Assembly (NCBI GenBank): GCA_052145115.1
Contig: JBKQPG010000090.1
Location: 1 to 64,000 of the forward strand
Reading direction: 5' to 3'
From: CAIVVT01 sp052145115
GTDB lineage: Bacteria > Acidobacteriota > Terriglobia > Bryobacterales > Bryobacteraceae
DNA: 64,000 nucleotides
Part shown: positions 19,008 to 27,831 of the stretch, one piece after another
Position numbering within the stretch: position 1 is the stretch's first letter
Layout: each line of letters opens with the position of its first letter
The notes under the pieces: model-generated
The model's input: only the letters and a program-made list of their open reading frames with translations
What the model was told of the DNA's origin: nothing
The model's database searches: none
Position numbers and translations under genes: made by a program

Positions 19008-20750
19008 TCAGGGCCGGGACTCGGTGAGGAATTGGAGCGATACGGCGTCTCCTGCGGTGCCTGCCGCGGCGTCGGGCCGGGGCGTATATTCGATCTTCAC
19101 ACGGCGCGGCGGACGCTGTGCGCCGCACGTCAGGCGCGCCTTCTCCGCGGCCGGGTTGCCGTCCGGGCCCAGCACCAGAATATTGCCCGCGTCGGGAATC
19201 AACACGCGCAACGGCTGGCCGGCGTTGTCAGCGATCAGCCGCGCGCGGCGGCCCAGGCAATCCACTTGCTTGAGGGTCACGCTCAGGGATTTCGTTGGCG
19301 GCCCGTCCCACCAGTTTTCGACCTTCCGGCCCGCGGCCGCGCCCTCCACCGGCCCGGCCTTCTGGTTGGCCGCCTGCTCAGCCTGGCGGATGCGCTCCAG
19401 GGCCTCGTTGCGGACGCGGTCCAGGTCGGCCTTTTCCTCGTCCCGCTCCTTCTTGCGCGCGGCGGCTTCGGCGTCCGATTTGGCCTGCTCGAACTCCTCG
19501 AAACGGCGCGTCAGCTCGGCCTGCGCGGCCGGATCGGGGGCCGCGCCCAGAGCCATGCGCATCGACTTTTCGGCATCCGCGAATTGCCGGGCATCGAATT
19601 GTGCCTGGGCCAGCTCCAACCAGATCTGCGGGTCGCGCGGCCGCAGCGTGGCGGCCCTCTTCAGATGAAACGCGCGGCGGATGGGGCCGGGCTCGAGGTG
19701 AGCCAGCTCGATGTACGGGTCCGCCCACTGCATGTTCAGCTTGACGGCCTGTTCCAGCAGTTTCAGCTTCTTGGCGGGATCCTTTTCCAGGCGCGCCAGT
19801 TCGTAGTACGCGCGCGCGCCGGCGCCCTCGGCCGAGGTGGCTGCCATCAGCTCCTGGCGGGCGTCGTCCGTGCGTTTCTCGGCCAGCAGCGCCAGCGCGC
19901 GGCCCTCGTGGCCGGCTGGAGAGGGCTTCTCGTTGAGTGCCGCTTCATAGGCCGCGCGGACCTCGGCCGGCGGCGCGCCGCGGCCCAGCGCCAGGTCGCC
20001 GGCCAGCAGCCGGATCCGCGACGGCAGGGCCGGGATTTCGTGGAATTCGCGTTCCGGCACCAGGCGCCCCATCATGGAACGGGTGCCGAACTGGCCGGCC
20101 TGCAGATAGGCCGCGGCGGCGGCGTGCATTTTCGGCGTCCAGGACCGCTCAGCGGGCGGGCCGTAGGCGTTGCGCCAGGCGATCTCCTCCTCAGCGCCGT
20201 TGGCCAGGTTGGAGAAAAAGACGTGCGCCCGCGAGGCGCTTTCCTCGACGATGGCGAGGCGATGGAGCGTGGCCCACTCGATGCTGCGCTCGGCCGCGGG
20301 CGGCGGCCCGCCCAGCGTCAGGCGCTGGCCCTGGACCTGCAACGTCGAATAGAGCGACGCCAGGCCGGCCTCAAACCCGGGCGGCATGGGGCGCGGGACG
20401 TTCGCGTCGATGATGATCCGCGCGAAATCGCGGAACACCTTGGGCGAAGGCTGGCCGCCGGCCGGCCAGAGCAGGATCCAGCCATCGCGCGAGAAGCCGA
20501 TGAAGGGCTCCGCCGCACCCTTGCCGGCCTTGCGGACCACCACGGTCACGCTCCACGGCAGCGCTGGCTCGGGCTTACCCGCAGCCTCGCCCACGGCGTA
20601 GCGGAACTGTTCGAGATCGTTCAGCGCGACGCGCGCGGGCTCGGCTCCGGCGTCCGTGTACACCACGAACGGCCCGTGGCGCATCTCGATCCACGCCGCC
20701 TGCGTTTGCAGTGCGGCCACCAGCATCAGCACCGGCGCGGCGCAGCGCAT
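19008..20750 (-). CDS. Exported TPR-repeat protein
   Basis: 580 aa. The signal peptide is MRCAAPVLMLVAALQTQAA. Residues about 20-200 resemble the metalloprotease-like domain without HExxH that precedes TPRs in many acidobacterial proteins (HGPFVVYTDAG, PEPFIGFSRDG type text, here AEPFIGFSRDGWILL). Residues about 250-420 form tetratricopeptide repeats (AYYELARLEKDPAKKLKLLEQA; DPQIWLELAQAQFDARQFADA given in part). A Lys/Glu/Ala coiled coil follows, then a beta-rich C-terminus. A GTG at 20768 would add six residues; the ATG at 20750 gives a normal signal peptide. Probably a periplasmic scaffold; no specific role is known. Confidence 0.75.
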   Translation of the reverse strand: MRCAAPVLMLVAALQTQAAWIEMRHGPFVVYTDAGAEPARVALNDLEQFRYAVGEAAGKPEPALPWSVTVVVRKAGKGAAEPFIGFSRDGWILLWPAGGQPSPKVFRDFARIIIDANVPRPMPPGFEAGLASLYSTLQVQGQRLTLGGPPPAAERSIEWATLHRLAIVEESASRAHVFFSNLANGAEEEIAWRNAYGPPAERSWTPKMHAAAAAYLQAGQFGTRSMMGRLVPEREFHEIPALPSRIRLLAGDLALGRGAPPAEVRAAYEAALNEKPSPAGHEGRALALLAEKRTDDARQELMAATSAEGAGARAYYELARLEKDPAKKLKLLEQAVKLNMQWADPYIELAHLEPGPIRRAFHLKRAATLRPRDPQIWLELAQAQFDARQFADAEKSMRMALGAAPDPAAQAELTRRFEEFEQAKSDAEAAARKKERDEEKADLDRVRNEALERIRQAEQAANQKAGPVEGAAAGRKVENWWDGPPTKSLSVTLKQVDCLGRRARLIADNAGQPLRVLIPDAGNILVLGPDGNPAAEKARLTCGAQRPPRRVKIEYTPRPDAAAGTAGDAVSLQFLTESRP

Positions 20751-20959
20751 CTCACCTTCATTAGACACCGCAGGAGGCGGACCCAGTCACGCGGCGCAGG
20801 GGATGTGACAAGCCGCGAACAGCGCTGTCCCGCGTTTCCGCGCTGCCGCTCCGGTTCAGACGAGATCAGCGATTGCGTGCACTCTCCCCGGATTCCGGAT
20901 CGCCTCGCCGGTAAACCGTGCTTCACCGATTGCCGACTGACTCCAGCGCCGGAGCGGGC

Positions 20960-21808
20960 TCAGGGGGCTGTGGCATGGAGGACGGGTGGGGCGTTGATTC
21001 CGCAGCAGCGCTTGAACTTCAGCTTCGAGCCGCAGGGGCAGGGGGCGTTGCGGGCCGCCGTCGCCAACGCCACTGGCGTGGCTTCAGGCTTTGGCGGCCG
21101 AGGGCCGTTGGATTCGGCCAGCGCGGCAGGGGCGTCAAAGGCAATGGATTCAGGGGGATGCGCGCTTGGACTGACGGTGCCGGAAGGCGGCGTCGGGGGT
21201 TCAAGGGCAATGGATTCAGTACGATGCACGTCGGGGGAGTCGGGGGCGGCGGGGGGCCAGCTGGAGAGGAGGTCGGAGGCCGAGGAGAGGAAGTCGCCGC
21301 GGAGGATGGCCAGGGCGGCTCGGAGGCGGACGGCGGGGGGCGTGGAGGGGGATTCGAGGAGGTTGCGGAGGGTCGCCAGGGCGAGCGCGGCGAGGGCGCG
21401 GAGCTCGGCGGTGTGATGGGAGGCGGCCTCGGCGCGGAAGGTCGCGACGGCGGCGTCGAAGGCCGGGGCGGTGCGCTGCCAGAGGTGGACGGTGGTGCGG
21501 TGGAGGCCGTTCTCGGCGGCGGCTCGGGTGACGCTGAGACCGCGGGCGAGGGCGGCGGCGACTCGGAGCTGCACGGGGGTGAGAGGCTGGGAGTCGATTT
21601 GATCGAGCAAAGCCAATTTCGACAGGAGCGATGAGCTGACGACGGGGCGGGGATCGGTCTGCGCGGCCTGGGGCGGGGTGTCCTGGCGCGCTGGGCCAGG
21701 TGCGGGGGTGAGGCGCGGAGCGTCGAACTGATCGAATTGATCGAACAAAGCCAAGTTCGACAGAAGCGGTGAGCTGGGGCTGGATTCGGGGGCGGTTTGA
21801 CGAGCCAT
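20960..21808 (-). CDS. HTH and SEC-C motif protein
   Basis: 282 aa. Residues about 85-135 contain a helix-turn-helix (VAAALARGLSVTRAAAENGL, then HRTTVHLWQR) of the homeodomain-like/transposase type. The C-terminus has a SEC-C zinc motif, NAPCPCGSKLKFKRCCG (CxCx8CC), as in SecA. The N-terminal linker is duplicated: LLSNLALFDQFD and LLSKLALLDQID come from near-identical DNA at 21739-21775 and 21601-21637. The long region between is Pro/Ala/Ser-rich. GGAG lies 10 bases before the ATG. It could bind DNA and a partner; it neighbours a restriction-modification gene, but a link is unproven. Confidence 0.75.
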   Translation of the reverse strand: MARQTAPESSPSSPLLSNLALFDQFDQFDAPRLTPAPGPARQDTPPQAAQTDPRPVVSSSLLSKLALLDQIDSQPLTPVQLRVAAALARGLSVTRAAAENGLHRTTVHLWQRTAPAFDAAVATFRAEAASHHTAELRALAALALATLRNLLESPSTPPAVRLRAALAILRGDFLSSASDLLSSWPPAAPDSPDVHRTESIALEPPTPPSGTVSPSAHPPESIAFDAPAALAESNGPRPPKPEATPVALATAARNAPCPCGSKLKFKRCCGINAPPVLHATAP

Positions 21809-22002
21809 GCGGCGGGGTCTCCTTACGCTCCGAAAGTAGCACTGGGGTGCAAGGAATTCGGGGGTATTGCAAAGGGCGGAGTGAATTGAATGAATGAGAT
21901 ACGGGAAGCGAAATCGTTGTGAACGGCGTGGAGGAGGGGGTGCGGTTTGGGGGTGGGGCTTGGGGGTGGCGGGTGGAGGCGGGCGGGGGCGGGGCGCGAT
22001 TC

Positions 22003-22163
22003 TGACGAGTGATGAATTGTGATGAATGGGGGAGAAAACGCGGGTGACAGGCACCGCTCGCCACGCGGCGGCGGGGGCGTTGCGGAGTTGGGGGAGAGGG
22101 AGCCTTGGGACAGCGGAGCCGGCCACCGGTTTGCGGAATGTGACGAGTGATGAATTGTGATGA
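22003..22163. repeat. Perfect 23-base direct repeat, two copies
   Basis: The 23 bases starting tgacgagtgatgaattg and ending tgatga occur identically at 22003-22025 and 22141-22163, spaced 138 bases start to start. They are AT-rich islands in very GC-rich DNA, lying 195-355 bases upstream of the HTH/SEC-C gene start. They could be binding sites for that protein or a remnant of insertion. Confidence 0.7.
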
Positions 22164-22383
22164 TTCGGGGTCGAGGGGCAGCGGAACGGGCCGGGGGACA
22201 GGTCGCCGGGATCCGCTGAGCAGAGGCGGGAGGGATCGGGAAGTCGTGCGCGCCGCGGGGGTAGTTGGATATGGACGCCCTGGGTGCGGGTGGACGCGGT
22301 CTGCGCCCCTTGCCGCTGGGCCGCCCCAAAGCGGACAATGATCGACGCACCGCCGCAACAGGCGGCTGACCGGCGCTGGAAAT

Positions 22384-22404
22384 CGGGGGCGAGTCCCCGG
22401 TTTT
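22384..22404 (-). terminator. Hairpin downstream of the MmeI-type gene
   Basis: A CGGGG/CCCCG stem with a 6-base loop lies 11-31 bases past the stop of the restriction-modification gene. On the plus strand it is followed by four T residues; on the minus strand the T-tract is weak (gattt). Confidence 0.5.
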
Positions 22405-22414
22405 CGGCTTTCCG

Positions 22415-25222
22415 CTATAGATTGCGTCTGGAAGACCGCCTGACTGTCCGCCCAGCGCCGTCTACGAGAGGCGCGCAGAGCCTTGAGTAAAGGTCGAATA
22501 GATGCTCGACGCGCTGGAGGTCGTCCTGGAAAGGGTTTGAGCGGTAGCAGAGGTCGACCGCGCGGTCCAACGTGGCGTGCGCCCTGACGAGAACGGGCGG
22601 CATCGCCAGCGAGTCGTAGAGGTCAGCCAACGACGCACCGGGGAATTCTCTTCGCGCGCGCAGAACCCCTTGTGCAGCCACTCCCACCGCCGCCCGGCGC
22701 CTCTCGGTGGGTGCCTCAGGCCAAGGGTAGTTGTTGTACACGAGCTTGTTCGAATACCGATAATCCGATTTAATGCGCCCGCAGACGGCCTTCACCCAGG
22801 CCATGTGCATTCTGGAAGAAAGTACCCCGAAGAAGTAGAGCGTTGCGCCCTCCAAAAACAGGCAGCTGTCGCTGGGAACGTAGTTGGGCGTGAAATAGGT
22901 AAGGGGAATGTACCGGCGCGCCTCGGAGCTATGGCGGGGCACTAACACAAATTCAGAAGCCGGCTGCCGAATTTCTCCGAACAACGTGGGGTATCCGGCC
23001 AGTCTCCTGGTAGCTTCACGCCGGCTCGCCGAACGATATGTGCGCACAGCCTCGACGCGCCTATGAACCTCGGCGATCGCGCGAATAGTCTGGGGGGCGA
23101 CATCTCTTAACCAGAGACACCAGCGACGCCGTCCCTGAAAATACTCTTGGGCGCTGAGAAGGGGACGAATCAGGGGAAGAGCGTCCGGCTCGTCGCATTC
23201 CAGTTGTTCCTTCTGTTCATCTGAGAGAAGAAGGTTGCCGCCGTCATTCGGCATGCTGCCAAACTGCATTTCCGGCACGGCGCACAGTGGTTGTTCACGA
23301 TTCTGCAGGGCCATGTCCCTCCCCTCGACTAGGTAGGGGCTTATGTTGCGGGCCGGAATCGTCAGGACAGTTCTCCCGTCGGATTCGTACTCGTAAATGC
23401 GCTTGCTCTGTACGTCGAAAGCACCGAAGCCGATCACGACAACGTGGACATGAGCCATGCCCCGAGCCTCACTCTCCCAAGCGAACGTGCGATGGGCAAA
23501 GTGAATCTTCAGGCCGAGCTCACGGAACAAAGTCGGCCACAAGATGCCGGGTTGCTCGCCTTGCGTCATCGAATTCGTTGACACGAAGCCCGCTCTGATC
23601 TGGGAACCTCGAATATATCGACCCGCACGCAAGTACCAACAGCAGACGTAATCAAGCGTTCCTGCCCCCGCGATAGCGCCAAATACCTGCCGCATGTCCG
23701 CCTGTTGTTCAGCGCTCCGAGCCTTCTTTCCCACAAATGGCGGATTGCCGAGCACGTAGCTGCACCTATCGGGTGGCAGAATCTCCTTCCAGTCGAGGCG
23801 GAGGGCGTTCCCGCAAACGATGGTTGGGGATTTCTCGAGCGGGAGGCGTACGAAGTACCTGCCGAATGCCTCTGACAGCTGATTGTTCATCTGATGGTCC
23901 ATCAGCCACATCGCCACCTCCGCGATGCGCGCAGGCCATTCCTTGATTTCTATGCCGTAGAAGCTATCCACGTCCACGAGGGAGAGGCGCTGAATGTCCA
24001 ACTCCTGTTGCGAATCCCCATAGAGGGCCCTAAGGATCTCTATCTCCAGCGAGCGCAATTCGCGGTAAGCAATGACGAGGAAGTTGCCGCAGCCGCACGC
24101 TGGATCGAGGAAGCTGAGCCTTGCCAGTTTCTCGTGGAAGCGCCTAAGCTCGGCCTTGTTTCCCCTGATCCGCTCAAATTCCGCCCGGAGGCTGTCGAGG
24201 AAAAGCGCGCGGATGACCTTGAGGATGTCGCGCTCACTCGTGTAGTGCCCACCGATTTGGCGCCGCTCCGTCGGCTCCATGATGGATTGAAATAGCGAGC
24301 CGAAAACAGCGGGAGAAATGCGCGACCAATCGAACTCCGTGCAGGCAAGAAGGGCATTGCGCATGTCCCCATTGAAATCTGCGAATCCGAGATCCTCGGC
24401 AAAGAGTTCACCATTGACCCAGGGGAACGCGGCGAGAGCTTCGTCCAGGTTCTTTTGGCGCACGTCGGCCGGGGTATTAAGCACGTTAAAGAGATGCGCC
24501 AGGTGAAGCCCGAGGTCAGAGCCGTCCCCGGCGGTTCTGTCCAGCAAGAAGAGCTTGAACGACCAGGGCTCGAAAATACCGGTGTCCTGTGCGAAAAGGC
24601 AGAACAGTATGCGGACGAGGAAGCGTTCAAGTTTGTGACCAGAGTAGCCACCGGCCTCCAGCGCATCGTGGAGCCTACCCAAGATGCCGACGGCCTTAAT
24701 GTTGATGGGGTCGTGGGGCTCCAACTTGCGCTGCCTATAGCCGGCAATGAAGGCGAAGAGGTGGGTGTGCGTATGCAGTTCGGCGAGCGGGAATTCCGTG
24801 CTGACCGCGCGGCCGGCGTCGAAGAGCGGCAGGACCCGCTGGTCCTCAGGCTCAAGATCGTGCAGGGCGATGCGGGCAAAGTCGGAGACGATGACGTAGC
24901 GAGGTATCTCATCCATGCGCCCCTCACGCGCCAGATCCTGGATGTATCGGAACGCCTGCGATTCCGCCTTACCGAGGTTACCGCCCAGGCTCTTATGCTC
25001 CACGAGCACGACCCCCGGCCAGAACAGGTCAATATAGCCGTATTCGCCAGAGATCTTCTGTACGGGTTCCTCAAAACTCGCCACAGCGCGACGGCGGACA
25101 CCAAAGACCTCGAAGAACTCGTTCCAGAATGTCTGCTTATCGGCTTGCTCCCTCCTAGCGGTCGCCCATTCTCTGGGGAAGGCGATTGCTTTGTGGCGGA
25201 TTTCGTTCCAGGAGAGAGGCAC
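22415..25222 (-). CDS. MmeI-type (type IIL) single-chain restriction-modification enzyme
   Basis: 935 aa, the usual length of MmeI relatives, which join endonuclease, N6-adenine methyltransferase and specificity in one chain. The nuclease motif is D65-X9-E75-X-K77 (DLFWPGVVLVEHKS), the same spacing as MmeI. A helical spacer follows. Methyltransferase motif I is DPACGCGNF at 373-381 and motif IV NPPF at 493-496. The C-terminal third (from about 620) should be the target recognition domain, including FVLVPRHSSEARRYIPL. It starts at a GTG because an in-frame TAG lies four codons upstream. Codons are less GC-biased than in neighbours, suggesting transfer. No separate methyltransferase gene is needed or seen. 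Confidence 0.93.
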   Translation of the reverse strand: MPLSWNEIRHKAIAFPREWATARREQADKQTFWNEFFEVFGVRRRAVASFEEPVQKISGEYGYIDLFWPGVVLVEHKSLGGNLGKAESQAFRYIQDLAREGRMDEIPRYVIVSDFARIALHDLEPEDQRVLPLFDAGRAVSTEFPLAELHTHTHLFAFIAGYRQRKLEPHDPINIKAVGILGRLHDALEAGGYSGHKLERFLVRILFCLFAQDTGIFEPWSFKLFLLDRTAGDGSDLGLHLAHLFNVLNTPADVRQKNLDEALAAFPWVNGELFAEDLGFADFNGDMRNALLACTEFDWSRISPAVFGSLFQSIMEPTERRQIGGHYTSERDILKVIRALFLDSLRAEFERIRGNKAELRRFHEKLARLSFLDPACGCGNFLVIAYRELRSLEIEILRALYGDSQQELDIQRLSLVDVDSFYGIEIKEWPARIAEVAMWLMDHQMNNQLSEAFGRYFVRLPLEKSPTIVCGNALRLDWKEILPPDRCSYVLGNPPFVGKKARSAEQQADMRQVFGAIAGAGTLDYVCCWYLRAGRYIRGSQIRAGFVSTNSMTQGEQPGILWPTLFRELGLKIHFAHRTFAWESEARGMAHVHVVVIGFGAFDVQSKRIYEYESDGRTVLTIPARNISPYLVEGRDMALQNREQPLCAVPEMQFGSMPNDGGNLLLSDEQKEQLECDEPDALPLIRPLLSAQEYFQGRRRWCLWLRDVAPQTIRAIAEVHRRVEAVRTYRSASRREATRRLAGYPTLFGEIRQPASEFVLVPRHSSEARRYIPLTYFTPNYVPSDSCLFLEGATLYFFGVLSSRMHMAWVKAVCGRIKSDYRYSNKLVYNNYPWPEAPTERRRAAVGVAAQGVLRARREFPGASLADLYDSLAMPPVLVRAHATLDRAVDLCYRSNPFQDDLQRVEHLFDLYSRLCAPLVDGAGRTVRRSSRRNL

Positions 25223-25411
25223 GAATGGATACTAGCAGAGTTGGGCGAAACCTTCGACGTCAATCCGGGAACGAATCCGGGACGGTAGCCGCGACAGCGG
25301 ATTTCGCGAGCCGGAGCCCGAGCCCATCCAGACGCTCCGCTCTGCCCCTGTTCCACAGGCCAATCCCGCCCTCCGCCGCACCCTTTTCCGGCGCCGCTTG
25401 CCCGTGCCGCC

Positions 25412-25633
25412 TCAGCCCGCCTTCCGCGCCCCGTGTGCCAGGTGATGCTGGTCCAGCGCCTGCCGCACCAGGGTCTTGATCACGGCCTGCCGGCTCACGT
25501 TTAGCGCCGCCGCGGCCTCGTCCAGTTCCTCCAGCATGCCGGCCGTGAAATCGACGTTTACCCGCCGGATCGGTTGCATCATCTTTCCGCGGTTGGTGAA
25601 GAACCGCGACACGTCCTCGCCCCGGTCGGCCAT
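25412..25633 (-). CDS. Ribbon-helix-helix protein (CopG/antitoxin-like)
   Basis: 73 aa. It begins MADRGEDVSRFFTNRGKMM and continues with RRVNVDFTAGMLEELDEAA and NVSRQAVIKTLVRQALDQH, a MetJ/Arc-type ribbon-helix-helix fold used for DNA binding. Similar proteins are annotated as antitoxins next to HicA/BrnT-like toxins, but no toxin gene lies within 200 bases on either side, so it is an orphan regulator here. GGAGG lies 11 bases before the ATG. It sits 190 bases upstream of the MmeI-type gene on the same strand. A palindrome at 25706-25720 may be its operator. Confidence 0.8.
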   Translation of the reverse strand: MADRGEDVSRFFTNRGKMMQPIRRVNVDFTAGMLEELDEAAAALNVSRQAVIKTLVRQALDQHHLAHGARKAG

Positions 25634-25930
25634 CCGCGCGATCGCCTCCGCCGCGCGCGAGGCTCGGCCGGCGCAGGTTGGGTGGCCGGAGGGGACACTC
25701 TGCGCGTGCCGCGGCGGCACGCTGGGGTTCCCTCGGGGCGACGTTCAGAGGCTGTCGATCAAGCGCCGCGGGCCTCGGTGTCCCCGTCCGGGAGGGGCCT
25801 CAGTGCGGCCGGACGCGACGGGCTACACTTATTCCGAAACAGGTCTAGGGCGTGAAAAACCGGGGGACAGACGGCTCAGTCCACACGGCGCAGAGGAGGC
25901 AAAGCGTCGATAGAGAGAGTTGAGGGCGCC

Positions 25931-26115
25931 TAGCCCGGATGTTTCACCAGCAATCGGCTGCGGCGCGCGATAGGGCCGCATCTACTGCGTTGCACTCGGT
26001 TGCCGTCCTCGACGTAGCAGCCAAGTACGCCTGCGGGCGGCTCCCGTCGTGCGCCTTGTATCTGCAACCCTCTCATCGCGCCTCGCTACGATCGTGGAGA
26101 AACATCCGGGCTGGG
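25931..26115 (+). repeat. Dispersed repeat family A, copy 2, with inverted ends
   Basis: A 185-base element bounded by imperfect inverted ends: tagcccggatgtttcacc at the left and ggagaaacatccgggctgg at the right, 16 of 18 positions pairing. From 25957 on it matches 121-277. No open frame inside is convincing. No target duplication is visible. It looks like a MITE-type or structured-RNA repeat. It lies in a 553-base spacer (25634-26186) without genes between the ribbon-helix-helix gene and the ABC permease. Confidence 0.8.
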
Positions 26116-26186
26116 ACAGAGACGTCAGTCCCCGGTTTCTCCACGCGGCGCGGTGGCGTCCCGCACGCGGGAGGGACGGAGATGTC

Positions 26187-27821
26187 TCAGCCGATGATGC
26201 CTTCGCCGGCGCCGAGCGCGGAGAGGAACTGTTCGCGTTCCTTGTCGGCCGATTCGACGGCCAATTCGAAGGTGACGATGTAAGTCAATGCGGCGACGAA
26301 CAGGGCCGCGGCCTGCACGGCGAAGAACGCGAGTTCCTTCTGGAAGGCATACCGGGCCAGGTGAGCAATGACGACCGACGGCATGGCGGCGATGTAGACC
26401 AGCATCAGCCAGCCGCCGGCGCGCCCGCTGCCTTTGCCGCGCCAGGGATTGGACGGGTCCACGCTCTTGGCATAGCGCACCGAGGTCAGGTTGCCGACGG
26501 CGAACAGGAACGCCGCGAAGACGAACACCGTGGCCAGGCTCTCGCCCAGGCGCTGGGCCGTCATGGGCGCGCGGAAGAGCTTGGCGAGCAGGCACACGAC
26601 GACGATCTCCAGCGTGACGAAGAGCAGCGCGGTGGCGTTCTTCGCGATCAGCACGCTGGAGAAGCGCACCGGCAAAACGTAGTAGGCCTGGGCGGCTTTG
26701 CGGTCGTAGGCGAAGACGTTGGCAAACAGCGGCTCGGTCAGGAGCAGCATCGAGTACAGCACGACAATGGTGAGGAAGTTGTTGGGCAGGAAGCCGGTGG
26801 TGGCGCCGCCGCCGCCGGGCCTGGACAGATAGGGCAGCCAGATGACGAGACTGAAGAACGCGCCCATCAGGAACAGCGTGCGGAAGCGCGGCACGCGGGG
26901 CAGCGTGAGCAGCTCCTTCTGAACCAGCGTGGCCAGGGGTTCGGGCAGGAAGCGCAGCGGCAGGCCGGCGACGCGCTCGCCGAAGGAGAGGCGCCCGGGC
27001 GGGCCGGCCGGCTTGCGATTGGCGCTCTCGGCTTCCGCTTCGTCGAAATGCAGGCTGCGGCGAAATTGGGAATAGCCGAACCAGGCGCCCAGGAAGAGCC
27101 ACAGGGCGAGACCGAAAAAGGCCGAGGCGGACAACTGGCCCGCGGCCAGGCGCGCGGTCCACTGCCAGGGCAGAGGCAGCACGGCGCTGAAGGCCGAGTA
27201 TTTCCTCAGGTATTCGGCCAGCTTCTCGGCCGGCATGGTGCGCACCAGGATGTTGGGCAACTGGGTGAGCAGCAGCAGGCCCAGCACCACCACCTCGCGC
27301 ACGCCGCGGCGGCGCAGCAGACGCGTGAGCAGATCGCGCACGCCGGCCGAGAGGCACAGATTGAAAGCCGTGAAGGGGACAAACCACAGCGGCCCCCACC
27401 AGGGCACGATGGGGTTGCGCCACAGGCCCACCGCCGCGCCGGCCATCACCAGCAGGACCTCGATGCCCGTGCTGGCCCGCAGCAGAACCTCGATCCCGAA
27501 CATGCGGCGCTCGGGGATGGGATAGACGAGCAGCCGCTTCAGATCGAGCGACAGGCCGCTGGTGGCCATCATCAGCGGCATCAGTTGCCAGTACATCAGC
27601 GCGGCCAGCAGACCGAAGTCGAGGGTCGTGATCAGCAGGGCGCGAGTGGCGACGTCGGGCAGCGCGACGGCGGCGACCACGGCCAGCAGGGCGAACATCG
27701 CATACCACACCAGGGAAAAGAACCAGGCCAGGGCCGCGCCACCGCGATTGCGCGGAAAGCGGTTGAAGATGGTGCGATATTGCGCCCACACGATGGCGCG
27801 GGTCTGCTGGTCGGGAAGCAT
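26187..27821 (-). CDS. ABC transporter permease
   Basis: 544 aa integral membrane protein with roughly ten to twelve predicted helices in two halves, split by a hydrophilic part near residues 240-290 (HFDEAEAESANRKPAGPP). Helices include LAWFFSLVWYAMFALLAVV, VVVLGLLLLTQL and LFLMGAFFSLVIWL. It belongs with the ABC-2-like exporters whose ATPase gene ends 10 bases upstream, and is the third gene of a kinase-ATPase-permease operon. No Shine-Dalgarno is obvious, so coupling to the ATPase gene is likely. Substrate unknown. Confidence 0.85.
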   Translation of the reverse strand: MLPDQQTRAIVWAQYRTIFNRFPRNRGGAALAWFFSLVWYAMFALLAVVAAVALPDVATRALLITTLDFGLLAALMYWQLMPLMMATSGLSLDLKRLLVYPIPERRMFGIEVLLRASTGIEVLLVMAGAAVGLWRNPIVPWWGPLWFVPFTAFNLCLSAGVRDLLTRLLRRRGVREVVVLGLLLLTQLPNILVRTMPAEKLAEYLRKYSAFSAVLPLPWQWTARLAAGQLSASAFFGLALWLFLGAWFGYSQFRRSLHFDEAEAESANRKPAGPPGRLSFGERVAGLPLRFLPEPLATLVQKELLTLPRVPRFRTLFLMGAFFSLVIWLPYLSRPGGGGATTGFLPNNFLTIVVLYSMLLLTEPLFANVFAYDRKAAQAYYVLPVRFSSVLIAKNATALLFVTLEIVVVCLLAKLFRAPMTAQRLGESLATVFVFAAFLFAVGNLTSVRYAKSVDPSNPWRGKGSGRAGGWLMLVYIAAMPSVVIAHLARYAFQKELAFFAVQAAALFVAALTYIVTFELAVESADKEREQFLSALGAGEGIIG

Positions 27822-27831
27822 GGGTGGCGGC

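Larger units (their letters stand above)
21809..22414. other. 606-base spacer with direct repeats, no gene seen
   Basis: No supportable gene. The plus strand is strongly G-rich. It contains the perfect 23-base direct repeat listed separately and an upstream weaker relative near 21882-21900 (gtgaattgaatgaatgaga). Near its end, at 22384-22404, lies the terminator of the MmeI-type gene. The left part should hold the promoter of the HTH/SEC-C gene. Confidence 0.6.

Noticed and set aside
18984..21416. 810-aa open frame on the plus strand
   Set aside because: Antisense to the TPR protein and to the HTH/SEC-C protein; arginine/glycine-rich shadow composition.
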